Source: Alteromonas sp. a30 (GTDB lineage: Bacteria; Pseudomonadota; Gammaproteobacteria; Enterobacterales; Alteromonadaceae). Taken from it: 64,000 nt of DNA. Shown piece by piece: positions 26,113 through 34,284 of the stretch (the first letter of the stretch is position 1; the number at the start of each line of letters is the position of its first letter). Position numbers and translations under genes: made by a program. A model generated the notes under the pieces. That model searched no databases, was not told where the DNA came from, and worked only from the letters and a program-made list of their open reading frames with translations. The DNA is taken from NCBI RefSeq assembly GCF_026788005.1, contig NZ_JABEPE010000016.1:47182-111181 (forward strand), written 5' to 3'.

Positions 26113-27414
26113 ATGAACAAAAATAGTGGTAATTTCAACAAACAAAATATAGCCGCCGCCATAGCACTTTTACTTGCAAGTAGCAGTGCAAATGCAGACA
26201 CAACACTTTTTGACGATAGACTAAAAGTGAACTTTTATGTGGCACAAGGGTTTCAATCCATTGAAGCGAAAGATGAGGCTTTTCGACCAGAAGATCGTGA
26301 GCAAGAATCTAACTTTCTTCGCTTGCGTGCCAACTTAGATTTATCCTTCCAGATCACCGATCATATCCGAGCTTATGTCGACTTAGCAGAGGAACCAAAT
26401 GACTTTGGTAATCCTGATGACGTTGGCTTCACCATTAACCAAGACTTTGGTGGTATCGACTTTGAATTGTTAGGGATGAACGGTTACGAAACCGAGAATG
26501 AAACGTTGATTTTGAGTGTAGGTAACATTGGGCAATCCAGCTTTCAATTTACCGGATTCCAAGATGGCGCCGTTTCTCAAAGTAACCCCGTTATTGGTAA
26601 CTCTCCTGTAGATTTTGCCACCGCGGAATCTGGCGCACAGTTGGCGTACACAAAAATCCAACCTAACCAAACCATTGAAAGTTGGCGAGTATCTGGTGCA
26701 GTGACAGGATCCTCATTTGGTGAAGCTTTCCAGAAAGATCGTGGCTATAACCTGTTCGTTACCGGCACGATCGAAACATCTTATGGTGTAGATATTGGTT
26801 TAAATTATCAAAAAGCAGACCAAGGCGATCAGGTTGACATTACTGGTGATGAAATTGCTTCGTTAGATGGCTTAGTAACACCGGGTTATCGTTTTGGTGA
26901 TGGTGAAAACTATAACTTTTCTGCTTCGGCAACCAGTTCCCGAGAAACTCACGTGGGATTAAGCCCCGGCCTCGATCTGGAAGTTATCGCGCTAAACGTG
27001 CGTTATAAGCCAACTGAAAATACGACATTGATTGGTCGTATTGGTACGGCAAAAGACGATTATTCATTTGTTGATGTAAACGGTGATATTACCGCTTTCC
27101 AAGGTGCAACCGGCGGGGCTGTGGGTATCATCAAACAAGAAAGTAAAATTGACTTTTACGTTGTAGAAGCAACGCAATATATCATTCCAGAAAAGTTTTA
27201 TGTGGCAGCGCGATACGCAAATTCCACTAACAATTCACCCGGTGTCAATGATGAAGATACACTGGATCGTATACAGGTGAGCGCAGGATATTGGTTCTAC
27301 GATAACACTTTAGTTAAAGTGGAATATGTAGACCAAAATGAAGATGCTAATTCAGGTGGTCAAATTGGTGGCGGCTTTGATGGTTTCTCTGCCGAGATCG
27401 CCGTGAAGTTCTAA
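26113..27414 (+). CDS. Outer-membrane beta-barrel porin, probably for mannitol uptake
   Basis: A 433-residue protein with a signal peptide (hydrophobic AAAIALLLASSS, cleavage after SANA) and alternating beta-strand sequence through to a C-terminal phenylalanine (AEIAVKF), the outer-membrane protein signature. I do not recognise a named porin family with certainty. It resembles hypothetical porins linked to carbohydrate loci in marine gammaproteobacteria. It sits between the AraC regulator (divergent) and fructokinase (same strand), so diffusion of mannitol across the outer membrane is the likely job. A strong hairpin terminator follows. Confidence 0.75.
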   Translation: MNKNSGNFNKQNIAAAIALLLASSSANADTTLFDDRLKVNFYVAQGFQSIEAKDEAFRPEDREQESNFLRLRANLDLSFQITDHIRAYVDLAEEPNDFGNPDDVGFTINQDFGGIDFELLGMNGYETENETLILSVGNIGQSSFQFTGFQDGAVSQSNPVIGNSPVDFATAESGAQLAYTKIQPNQTIESWRVSGAVTGSSFGEAFQKDRGYNLFVTGTIETSYGVDIGLNYQKADQGDQVDITGDEIASLDGLVTPGYRFGDGENYNFSASATSSRETHVGLSPGLDLEVIALNVRYKPTENTTLIGRIGTAKDDYSFVDVNGDITAFQGATGGAVGIIKQESKIDFYVVEATQYIIPEKFYVAARYANSTNNSPGVNDEDTLDRIQVSAGYWFYDNTLVKVEYVDQNEDANSGGQIGGGFDGFSAEIAVKF

Positions 27415-27436
27415 ACTTCAATATAAAATTTTCAAC

Positions 27437-27492
27437 CTAAGTAGAGTCAGGCATCCCCGCCTGACTTTGTTATTTAACCCACTAAGTAGAGT
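27437..27492 (+). repeat. Eleven-base direct repeat CTAAGTAGAGT flanking the terminator
   Basis: Identical copies at 27437-27447 and 27482-27492, 45 bases apart. The second copy lies just ahead of the fructokinase ATG, so a duplication around the hairpin or a regulator-binding pair is possible. Confidence 0.5.
27445..27475 (+). terminator. Rho-independent terminator after the porin gene
   Basis: AGTCAGGC and GCCTGACT form an eight-base stem around a six-base loop (ATCCCC), followed by TTTGTTATTT. The stem is flanked by two copies of CTAAGTAGAGT. It should limit but may not abolish read-through into fructokinase. Confidence 0.8.
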
Positions 27493-27497
27493 ATGCG

Positions 27498-28448
27498 ATG
27501 AAGCAAAAAGTAGCAGTATTGGGTGAAGCCCTGTTCGATTTAATTGAGCAAGATAACGGCAGCTTTATGCCCTTCATTGGCGGCTCGCCATACAATGTTG
27601 CCCGAGGCTTTGTGAGACAAGGTTTAGAAAGCCACTATTTGTCGCCCATTTCTTCTGATCGTTTTGGTAAGCAGATTTATCAGTCAATTCAAGAAGAAGG
27701 CATTTTTGTACCAGAAAATAATCGCTCAGAAAAACCCACTTCGCTGGCACTGGTGTACAGAAATCAACAGGGCAATCCTGATTATCGTTTGTATCGGCAA
27801 AGCGTAGCGGACTTAGACATTTCAGCGCAAAAACTCTTGGCCACACTGCCTCAAAACTTGAGCTTATTTCATACCGGCTCGTTAGCGTTAGTCCCACACA
27901 TGTTGCCAGTGTTGCTTCCCGTCATTCAAACATTGCAGCAACAAAGGACCCCCATTTCACTGGATGTAAATGTGCGTTTAGGGGTAGAGCCAAATCATCA
28001 AGCGTATACTGATGCCATCATGCAATGTGTTGCCCTCGCTGACATCGTGAAAGTGAGTGATGAAGACTTATTACTGATGGGACTAAAAGGCGATCCATTA
28101 ACATTGGCTAAGTCGATGTTAACGATGATGACCAATGGAATTGTGGTGCTGACGTTAGGTGAAAAAGGCGCATTTTTGTTGACTGAAAACATCTGCATTG
28201 AACAACACAGCTACCCACCAGAATGCTTCGGTGATGCCGTGGGCGCTGGGGATACCTTCTTTTCAGCCATGCTGTCCCAACTTTTACGTACGCAAGCGTT
28301 TGAGATAGCAACAGCATCAGAAGAAATCTTCGCAGATGCACTCAAGTTTGCTTCATTAGCCGCCACCATGAATGTTGAGAAAACCGGCTGCCATCCACCG
28401 AGTTTTGAACAAGTCAACGAAAGGTTAGCTGAGTTATCGATGCCTTAA
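27498..28448 (+). CDS. mtlZ: Fructokinase (PfkB/ribokinase family)
   Basis: A 316-residue PfkB sugar kinase: GGSPYNVARGFVRQG near residue 29 at the N-terminus and the catalytic DAVGAGDTFFSAML near residue 249 with its general-base aspartate. It would phosphorylate fructose, made by the mannitol dehydrogenase, to fructose 6-phosphate, closing the pathway as MtlZ does in Pseudomonas. It follows the porin by 83 bases. An IS3 transposase relic starts directly after its stop codon. The exact sugar is inferred from neighbours. Confidence 0.85.
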   Translation: MKQKVAVLGEALFDLIEQDNGSFMPFIGGSPYNVARGFVRQGLESHYLSPISSDRFGKQIYQSIQEEGIFVPENNRSEKPTSLALVYRNQQGNPDYRLYRQSVADLDISAQKLLATLPQNLSLFHTGSLALVPHMLPVLLPVIQTLQQQRTPISLDVNVRLGVEPNHQAYTDAIMQCVALADIVKVSDEDLLLMGLKGDPLTLAKSMLTMMTNGIVVLTLGEKGAFLLTENICIEQHSYPPECFGDAVGAGDTFFSAMLSQLLRTQAFEIATASEEIFADALKFASLAATMNVEKTGCHPPSFEQVNERLAELSMP

Positions 28449-28532
28449 AGCACTCTTGGCTATCTCAACCCTGAGAAATTTGAACCACTAAGTGTAGCTG
28501 AATGCAGTGTCCAGTTTTAATGGTTCAGATCA
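28449..28532 (+). mobile_element. IS3-family insertion sequence relic (transposase C-terminus and right end)
   Basis: The frame from 28455 to the TAA at 28518 reads LGYLNPEKFEPLSVAECSVQ, the usual C-terminal style of IS3-family OrfB. The terminal sequence that follows (TGTCCAGTTTTAATGG, then TTCAGATCA at 28524-28532) looks like an IS3-type inverted-repeat end. Everything upstream of the last ~22 codons is missing, with the fructokinase stop directly abutting it, so this is a deletion scar. Confidence 0.65.
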
Positions 28533-28582
28533 GTTTCGAGCTTTTTTAGCAAAGGCGAGGGTAAGTTAAGAAAGAAAAGGCT

Positions 28583-29758
28583 TTATTCGAGCTTACGCAA
28601 GATAACAGTTGAGCGCAGTCGTGTTTTGCCGTAACACGAGAGTTTCAAGAAATCTTGCTTGGCAATAGGAATATGTTGGCAATCCAGCGGTGACTCTTTT
28701 TCTGGGTCTACGTCTGGATCGTGCAGGTAAATGCATTCTGCATCCACAGCGGTTACTGTGACCCAATGCGGCACTTTCTTTCCATCAAATTGGTAGGTGC
28801 TGATAAGGATTAGTACCCGCCCGCCATCTGCTAAAGCTTGTTCAATTTGCGTTAGCTCGCAAGCTTGGTAATGAATTGGAATACCGGCTTGCTCGGCTTT
28901 ATTGACAAACTGTTGCTCTACCACTTCAAGTATTTGTTTTTTATGAATATTCCTTACACCATTTGCGAACAGTGGCGGCGCTTGGCTGATATACACTTCG
29001 GCGTGTAATTCACGTTTATGGGCTGCGATAGCAAGGCCAATAGGATGGCAACCGCCATGACCAGAAGTCATATAAATGGTGGTTGCTTCTCGCCACAAAT
29101 CCAGCTCTAAGTCCTGCGTTAGCGGTGTGTTGTTATGTAAGCTCGCCATTGCCATCATTAACGATGACGGACCGCAGGTAAATTCGGTAGTTTGCTGATA
29201 CCAAGGATAAGACGTTAAGTGTTTATTCGCGTGCGCTTGCTTGATGGATTTTTGCATCCGCAAGGCATCGGAATGATCGTCGTAATAATCTTGATAAATC
29301 CCAAACGACTTATAACCCAAGCTTTCATACAAGCGAATTGCGGCAACATTGGCGCTCGCCACTTCCAAACGCATAAATAAGCGGTTGAATGCCAAGGTGT
29401 GATCTTCCAGCGCTTCTAATAGTGCTCTGCCCACACCCATGCCGCGCGCGGCACTGTCTACCGCTAGCGAGTAGAGCCTTGCCAAACGTGTGCCTTTGCG
29501 CATAATCACCAAGCCATAACCCAGCATGTTGCCTTGGTGATTTTCCGCGACCAACAACACTTTGTTGCTGGCTTTTAGCCAGTGTTGAAACTGCCTCTTG
29601 CTTAAGCGATCGGTGTTAAAGCAACGGCCTTCAAGCTCAACCAAGGCGGTTAAATCCTTGCTTTGTGCCTGACGAAAAACCAGCCCGTTTGTTTCGCTTT
29701 CTGACATGGGTTGTACTGCCTGACCTTCTACTTGTCCCGAGGACGATAAAGCGCGCAT
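28583..29758 (-). CDS. GNAT acetyltransferase fused to C39-like peptidase
   Basis: A 391-residue fusion. Residues about 28-165 are a GNAT/RimI-type acyltransferase (acetyl-CoA motif AARGMGVGRALLEALEDH, then RLYESLGYKS). Residues about 180-390 are a papain-fold domain of C39 type, with the likely nucleophile in TTEFTCGPSSLMMAM and the histidine in KKVPHWVTVTAVD, then YLHDPDVD. The start ATG overlaps the last base of the RimK-like stop, so both are co-translated. Such GNAT/C39 proteins recur beside RLAN-domain ATP-grasp ligases, and comparative studies proposed roles in peptide modification. Target and chemistry are unknown. Confidence 0.85.
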   Translation of the reverse strand: MRALSSSGQVEGQAVQPMSESETNGLVFRQAQSKDLTALVELEGRCFNTDRLSKRQFQHWLKASNKVLLVAENHQGNMLGYGLVIMRKGTRLARLYSLAVDSAARGMGVGRALLEALEDHTLAFNRLFMRLEVASANVAAIRLYESLGYKSFGIYQDYYDDHSDALRMQKSIKQAHANKHLTSYPWYQQTTEFTCGPSSLMMAMASLHNNTPLTQDLELDLWREATTIYMTSGHGGCHPIGLAIAAHKRELHAEVYISQAPPLFANGVRNIHKKQILEVVEQQFVNKAEQAGIPIHYQACELTQIEQALADGGRVLILISTYQFDGKKVPHWVTVTAVDAECIYLHDPDVDPEKESPLDCQHIPIAKQDFLKLSCYGKTRLRSTVILRKLE

Positions 29759-31209
29759 TATCGGCCTCTGGCTTCAAGGCGGTCAGCAAATTCTTGCATA
29801 ATTTGCATGTAAAGCTCGTCGCCTAAATATGCATCTTCCACTTTGTGTTCAATGCTCGGGTTGTCGTTAACTTCAATCACGCACACACGGTCGTCCGCTT
29901 GTTTAATGTCCACGCCATACAAACCGTTACCAATAAATCGGCAGGCTTTCATTGCCGCTTGCAACACGGTGTGCGGTACTTCAAACGTGGGTAAGGTGTC
30001 GAAGCCACCAGAGGTGTTACGTTTGCTGGCATGATTGTAAATTTGCCAGTGATTACGCGCCATGTAGTAACGACAGGCATACAAAGCTCTGCCATTTAAC
30101 ACGCCAATACGCCAGTCGAAATCGGTACTGAAGTATTCTTGTACCAATACCAAGGCCGATTCTTGCAATAGTTTGCTGAGCAATTGCACTAATTCTTCGC
30201 GGTTTTTCGCCTTAAATACACCAAGGGAAAACGAGCTTTCCGGCAATTTCAGCACCACTGGGTAACTAAAGGTTTTTTCAATGTCTTCTAGGGTTTCGTC
30301 GTTGCAGCATGACACAAAACGGGTTTTCAACGTTGGTACTTGGTTGTAGGTAAAGGCATCGTGTAAAAAGATCTTATTGCAACAGCGTAAAATCGAGGTC
30401 GGATCGTCGATCACCACTAAGCCTTCTTGCTCTGCTTTGCGGGCAAGCGCATAGGTGTGATGACGAATAGACGTGGTTTCACGCAGGAATAAGGCATCGT
30501 ATTTGTTGAGCATGTTAATTTGATCGTGGCTCACCAATTCCGCATTAATGCCTAATTGTTCCGCTGCTTTGACAAACTTCGTTAGCGCTTGTTTATTGCT
30601 CGACGGCGTGGCTTCTTTTGGGTTCACCAAAATGGCCATATCCCAACGGTATTTTTTACGACGTAAGCTACGCCATACTTTGTTAGTAAAACGGCTTAGG
30701 TGTGAAAACAGCACATGTTGTTGATCAGCATCTAACTGACTCATGCTCATTTGATCGATTTCGGCAAACCATTGACCACTAATGTCGCGAAATTTCACAT
30801 GTAAAATTGGCGTAGGGAAACGCAAGAAAATGTGTTTCGCTAATTTTTGATATACCTCTGCTTCACACGAACCAAAATACACATAAAAGCTGTCAGCTTG
30901 AATGTTATGGGTGTGCTTCAACATGCCATTTGGAATAGGAATCACCACCTCTTTATCGTTATTCAATGCTTGTGCTAAATCGTTGATGGTGCTGACGCTT
31001 GGCATCACTTTGTGTTGTCGCGCTTCTGCCAGCAAAGAACAGTAGTAACCTTGACTTAAATAGCCTTCGGTATCGCATAAATTAATGATGCGAGTTCTTC
31101 CTTCCCCTTGTTTTGGGAAATCGGCCAGATATTGAGAAAAGTCGATCACTTCCGCGTCAATTGCAGGGAAGTTAAGTTTGTTGTCGACCACGATCAGAGT
31201 TTTTGCCAT
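29758..31209 (-). CDS. RimK-like ATP-grasp ligase with N-terminal RLAN domain
   Basis: A 483-residue protein. Residues 1-190 match the RimK-like ATP-grasp N-terminal (RLAN) region, and residues about 270-480 are the ATP-grasp fold with YPVVLKLPESSFSLGVFKA, FDWRIGVLNGRALYA and the metal-binding VIEVNDNPSIEHKVE. ATP-grasp ligases of this class add amino acids to carboxyl groups of proteins or peptides. It is the first gene of a two-gene operon with the GNAT/C39 fusion. No ribosomal protein S6 gene is near, so it is probably not true RimK. An unknown peptide or small-molecule acceptor is inferred. Confidence 0.87.
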   Translation of the reverse strand: MAKTLIVVDNKLNFPAIDAEVIDFSQYLADFPKQGEGRTRIINLCDTEGYLSQGYYCSLLAEARQHKVMPSVSTINDLAQALNNDKEVVIPIPNGMLKHTHNIQADSFYVYFGSCEAEVYQKLAKHIFLRFPTPILHVKFRDISGQWFAEIDQMSMSQLDADQQHVLFSHLSRFTNKVWRSLRRKKYRWDMAILVNPKEATPSSNKQALTKFVKAAEQLGINAELVSHDQINMLNKYDALFLRETTSIRHHTYALARKAEQEGLVVIDDPTSILRCCNKIFLHDAFTYNQVPTLKTRFVSCCNDETLEDIEKTFSYPVVLKLPESSFSLGVFKAKNREELVQLLSKLLQESALVLVQEYFSTDFDWRIGVLNGRALYACRYYMARNHWQIYNHASKRNTSGGFDTLPTFEVPHTVLQAAMKACRFIGNGLYGVDIKQADDRVCVIEVNDNPSIEHKVEDAYLGDELYMQIMQEFADRLEARGR

Positions 31210-31328
31210 GTTGCGTTTTCTTCGTAAAATGTTGAGCGATGTACTCGGGATAAAGACGATTAGATTACGTATGGCGTATTGACATCGCTGTGAGCAAAAA
31301 AGTCACAACTGAAGAAAACTCAAAGTAA

Positions 31329-31350
31329 AACGCCAGCACAAGCTGGCGTT
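31329..31350 (-). terminator. Rho-independent terminator of the peroxiredoxin gene
   Basis: A perfect nine-base stem (AACGCCAGC/GCTGGCGTT) with a four-base loop. On the minus strand it is followed by TTTTACTTT. It separates the peroxiredoxin gene from the RimK-like operon. Confidence 0.8.
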
Positions 31351-31374
31351 AGTGAGTCTTACACTCCGATGTTT

Positions 31375-31839
31375 CTATAATGTTTTCTTGCAGAAGTACC
31401 AATCAACACAATGATAACCCTCGGCTTCTCGCATATTGGCGTCTTCCATTGTGTGAGGCGGCGGCACAATCACTTCCTCGCCTTTTTTCCAATTTTCCGG
31501 CGTCGCACAATGGTTGGTGTCACTGGTTTGCAAGGCTTCCACTAAACGTACAAATTCGTCGACAGAACGACCATTACTCATGGGGTAATACACCATGGCG
31601 CGTAACACGCCTTCCGGGTCGATAATGAAGGTGGCACGAACAGCGGATGTATCACTTGCGTTTGCGAACCCGATAAATTCGGTAGTACACACTGGCGTGA
31701 AGTCCGCTGGGTGGGAAAATAGAACAAGCCATTTTCCTTTGTAATCAGCCAATGACTTCTGACCATGTGTTGTTTTTGCATTGAAGTCAGGAGCAGGTTG
31801 ATTTAATTGTGGGAATGTTACGGTTGTTTCGGTAGTCAT
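31375..31839 (-). CDS. Peroxiredoxin (AhpC/TSA, Prx6-like) with an internal in-frame deletion
   Basis: The 154-residue product begins like a Prx6-type peroxiredoxin (PAPDFNAKTTHG) and keeps the peroxidatic cysteine in ADFTPVCTTEF, but passes directly from FIGFANA to SDTSAVRATFIIDP. Normal family members are about 210-220 residues and have roughly 60 residues between those two blocks, covering a helix and two core strands. The ends are otherwise typical, including PMSNGRSVDEFVRL and VIVPPPHT. The deletion is in frame and there is no stop, so either a defective allele or a minimal enzyme is possible. It is divergent from nothing but lies beside an NsrR-like regulator gene, and AT-rich AAATGC repeats lie in its promoter. 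Confidence 0.75.
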   Translation of the reverse strand: MTTETTVTFPQLNQPAPDFNAKTTHGQKSLADYKGKWLVLFSHPADFTPVCTTEFIGFANASDTSAVRATFIIDPEGVLRAMVYYPMSNGRSVDEFVRLVEALQTSDTNHCATPENWKKGEEVIVPPPHTMEDANMREAEGYHCVDWYFCKKTL

Positions 31840-31861
31840 GTTAAATCTCCAAATTACTTAA

Positions 31862-31889
31862 ATAGGCATTTCATATATGCATTTAAATA
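31862..31889 (-). promoter_or_regulatory. Possible Rrf2/NsrR-type operator upstream of the peroxiredoxin gene
   Basis: Read on the minus strand, AAATGC occurs twice in AAATGCATATATGAAATGC. AAATGC-type repeats are features of NsrR sites, although here they are direct rather than clearly inverted. The neighbouring Rrf2 regulator is the obvious candidate binder. Confidence 0.3.
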
Positions 31890-32014
31890 ATGGACATCTA
31901 GTATAGACATTAGCAAATCGTTTTTTTCGATTTTAGTAATCAATTATAGCTTAGCTAATCTAATAAGATGATTAACTAAATGAAAACTAAGACGTTAAGA
32001 AACAGCGTGATGAA

Positions 32015-32467
32015 TTATGTTAGTTCGATGAAATCTATTGCGAGGTGCAATGAGAGCGCGCCTTCTCTTCCCTTTACCAAATCAGCCAATGTGTATTGGT
32101 CTAATTCGGCAATAAAACGCGAAGTGGCATCTTGAAGAATGTGTCGCAATTTACAGTCAGGAGAGATCACGCATTGGTTAGTGGGCGAAGCAAAACATTC
32201 CGCTAAAGCCACATCTTCTATCGTTAATCGAAATACCTCACCTATATTAATCGCTTCAGCAGGACGAGCCAGTTGAAAACCGCCGCCGCGCCCCTTTGTG
32301 CCTTTCACATATTGATTATCTGCCAACATTCCCATCACTTTTTTTAAGTGATTGTAAGACACCTGATACGCATCTGCGATCTCATTTGTTCTCACAATTT
32401 CCTTCTTTTTCAATGCCATATAGATAAGCGCACGAAACGTTAGGTTAGTGAAGGAATTTATTTTCAT
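32015..32467 (-). CDS. Rrf2-family Fe-S regulator, NsrR-like
   Basis: A 150-residue winged-helix protein: MKINSFTNLTFRALIYMALK start, helix-turn-helix around residues 25-50, GRGGGFQLARP wing, and three cysteines in AECFASPTNQCVISPDCKL (about residues 90-110), the cluster-binding spacing of NsrR. Such repressors sense nitric oxide, or in other Rrf2 members redox or sulfur signals, through an Fe-S cluster. It is divergent from the TauE-persulfide dioxygenase-SQR operon with 137 bases between. Inference: it represses that operon, with sulfane sulfur or NO as inducer. The usual regulators of such operons are ArsR-type, so an Rrf2 member here is notable. Confidence 0.85.
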   Translation of the reverse strand: MKINSFTNLTFRALIYMALKKKEIVRTNEIADAYQVSYNHLKKVMGMLADNQYVKGTKGRGGGFQLARPAEAINIGEVFRLTIEDVALAECFASPTNQCVISPDCKLRHILQDATSRFIAELDQYTLADLVKGREGALSLHLAIDFIELT

Positions 32468-32604
32468 GATGGTTAATTGGAAAAACTGATTGGCTCAATC
32501 GGTACATTTTAAGATAAATGATGGATTAAATATATATTTAGAATATACTTTAAATCTCTGTTTGGAATATTATATATCTTTTAGAAATAAACCTTGGAGG
32601 GGCT
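32468..32604 (+). promoter_or_regulatory. AT-rich divergent promoter region of the sulfur operon
   Basis: The 137-base gap holds two direct copies of GAATAT (32541-32546 and 32565-32570) within long A/T runs (TAAATATATATTTA nearby), a likely control zone for the Rrf2 regulator and tauE. GGAGG five bases before the tauE ATG is a strong ribosome site. Confidence 0.4.
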
Positions 32605-33408
32605 ATGTTAGTGTTGGGGTACCTTGCAGCAGTACTGATGGGGATGGTTTTAGGTGTAATTGGCGGCGGAGGCTCCATTCTTACTGTGCCCATTTTGGTT
32701 TATCTCATGGATGTAACGCCCGATGTCGCAACTGGATACTCCCTACTGATTGTTGGTGCAACAGCCGCTTTTGGCGCGGTGCGTTATTTTCGAGAAGGGC
32801 TGGTTGATGTAAAAGCCTCTATCATGTTTGCGATACCGTCCATTATTGCGGTATACCTGTCGCGCGCTTATTTGATGCCAAGTATTCCCGATGTACTGAC
32901 AACCGCGCCTATCGAAATCACCAAAAATCTCGCCATCATGGTGTTATTTGCCACTTTGATGCTGGTATCTGCCGCAATGATGCTGAAAAAAGCTTATGGC
33001 AAATCAGCAATAACAGCAGCCCCTCCTTCTGAACCAACGTCGCCTAAAATCGCCCTCATCGTTATAGAAGGTGCGGTAGTAGGCATCGTTACTGGGATAT
33101 TAGGTGCTGGAGGTGGTTTTCTTATTATCCCTGCGCTGGTGCTGTTTTTAGGAATGCCGATGAAAAATGCAGTCGGTGCTTCTTTATTTATTATCGGCCT
33201 GAAATCGTTACTGGGTTTTGTTGGCGATTTGCAATCTGGAATTGAATTGGAGATGCCTCTGTTACCACTCATGCTGGTAGCCACTTTTATTGGGATGGCT
33301 GTCTCCACGAAGATAGCGGAAAAACTAGATGGTGCCGCACTGCAAAAATTCTTTGCTTTGTTCACCTTAGTTATTGCCGTTTTCATTATGTCTAAAGAGC
33401 TTATGTAG
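32605..33408 (+). CDS. TauE/SafE-family sulfite or sulfur-anion exporter
   Basis: A 267-residue membrane protein with about eight helices and two glycine-rich repeats, GVIGGGGSILTVPILVY near residue 17 and GILGAGGGFLIIPALVLF near residue 172, diagnostic of the TauE/SafE (DUF81) family. It probably exports sulfite or thiosulfate made by the sulfide-oxidation enzymes encoded next. The last base of its stop is at 33408, where the next frame begins as GTG, so the operon is tightly coupled. Confidence 0.88.
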   Translation: MLVLGYLAAVLMGMVLGVIGGGGSILTVPILVYLMDVTPDVATGYSLLIVGATAAFGAVRYFREGLVDVKASIMFAIPSIIAVYLSRAYLMPSIPDVLTTAPIEITKNLAIMVLFATLMLVSAAMMLKKAYGKSAITAAPPSEPTSPKIALIVIEGAVVGIVTGILGAGGGFLIIPALVLFLGMPMKNAVGASLFIIGLKSLLGFVGDLQSGIELEMPLLPLMLVATFIGMAVSTKIAEKLDGAALQKFFALFTLVIAVFIMSKELM

Positions 33409-34274
33409 TGAGGAATCCCATGAGAGTTGAAACATTTTACGACACGAATACATCAACATTTACCTACGTTTTATTCGATCCAAAATCAAAGGAATCGGCA
33501 GTTATTGATTCCGTCATGGATTTCGACTTATTTTCAGGAAAAGTGGAAACGCACAGTGCCGATGCTGTCATTGCGTTTATTAAAGAAAATCAGCTAAACA
33601 ACCAATGGATTTTGGAAACCCATGTCCACGCGGATCATATAACTGCTGCGCATTATTTGCAGGAACACATTGGTGGCAAAATTGGTATGGGCTCTGGCAT
33701 TAAAACCGTGCTTGATATGTGGTTAGACGTTTTCGAAACCACTAATGACACGCAACCAGATGGCAGCCAATTCGATGTGCTCTTTGAAGAAGGAGATACC
33801 TTCTTTATTGGTGATTATGAAGTCACCGTTTGGCATACACCGGGGCATACTCCTGCTTGTGCAAGTTACCTTGTTGATGGAAAAATCTTTGTTGGCGATA
33901 CCTTATTCGCCCCCAATCTTGGTACAGCTCGTTGTGATTTTCCGGGGGGAAGCGCCAAAGATTTATATCAAACCATCCAGCGTTTTTACACCTTGCCCGA
34001 TGAGACCACTGTCTATTTGGCTCACGATTACCCTCAAAGTGGTGAGCAACCACTTTCTCATCTGACAATTAAAGAAGCCAAGCAAAACAACACGCAAATT
34101 CGCCCGGAGGTTTCGCTTGAAGAATATGTAGAAAAACGTGAAGCGCGAGATGCAACGCTCGCTGTGCCTAAATTACTGCTGCCCTCAATTCAGGCTAATT
34201 TACGCAATGGTCAGTTTGGTGAGAAGTCCACCAAAGGCAGACAATTTATCAAAATCCCTGTTAATGCGCTTTGA
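33408..34274 (+). CDS. Persulfide dioxygenase-like MBL-fold hydrolase (ETHE1/Blh family)
   Basis: A metallo-beta-lactamase fold protein with the metal motif ETHVHADHITAAHYL, HTPGHTPACASYL and FVGDTLFAP, then HDYPQ. This pattern matches ETHE1-like persulfide dioxygenases, which oxidise glutathione persulfide to sulfite using one iron. An ATG four codons into the frame (MRVETFYD, at 33420) is the more likely start. It lies between the exporter and the sulfurtransferase-SQR fusion, and the three together convert sulfide to sulfite and expel it. Confidence 0.88.
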   Translation: MRNPMRVETFYDTNTSTFTYVLFDPKSKESAVIDSVMDFDLFSGKVETHSADAVIAFIKENQLNNQWILETHVHADHITAAHYLQEHIGGKIGMGSGIKTVLDMWLDVFETTNDTQPDGSQFDVLFEEGDTFFIGDYEVTVWHTPGHTPACASYLVDGKIFVGDTLFAPNLGTARCDFPGGSAKDLYQTIQRFYTLPDETTVYLAHDYPQSGEQPLSHLTIKEAKQNNTQIRPEVSLEEYVEKREARDATLAVPKLLLPSIQANLRNGQFGEKSTKGRQFIKIPVNAL

Positions 34275-34284
34275 GGAGAAAGCT

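Noticed and set aside
28583..31209. RimK/GNAT pair as ribosomal protein S6/S18 modification genes
   Set aside because: Architecture (RLAN domain, C39 fusion) and lack of ribosomal neighbours differ from true RimK and RimI.
32994..33386. A 130-residue frame antisense to the TauE gene
   Set aside because: Shadow of the repeated hydrophobic codons; no independent promoter or family match.
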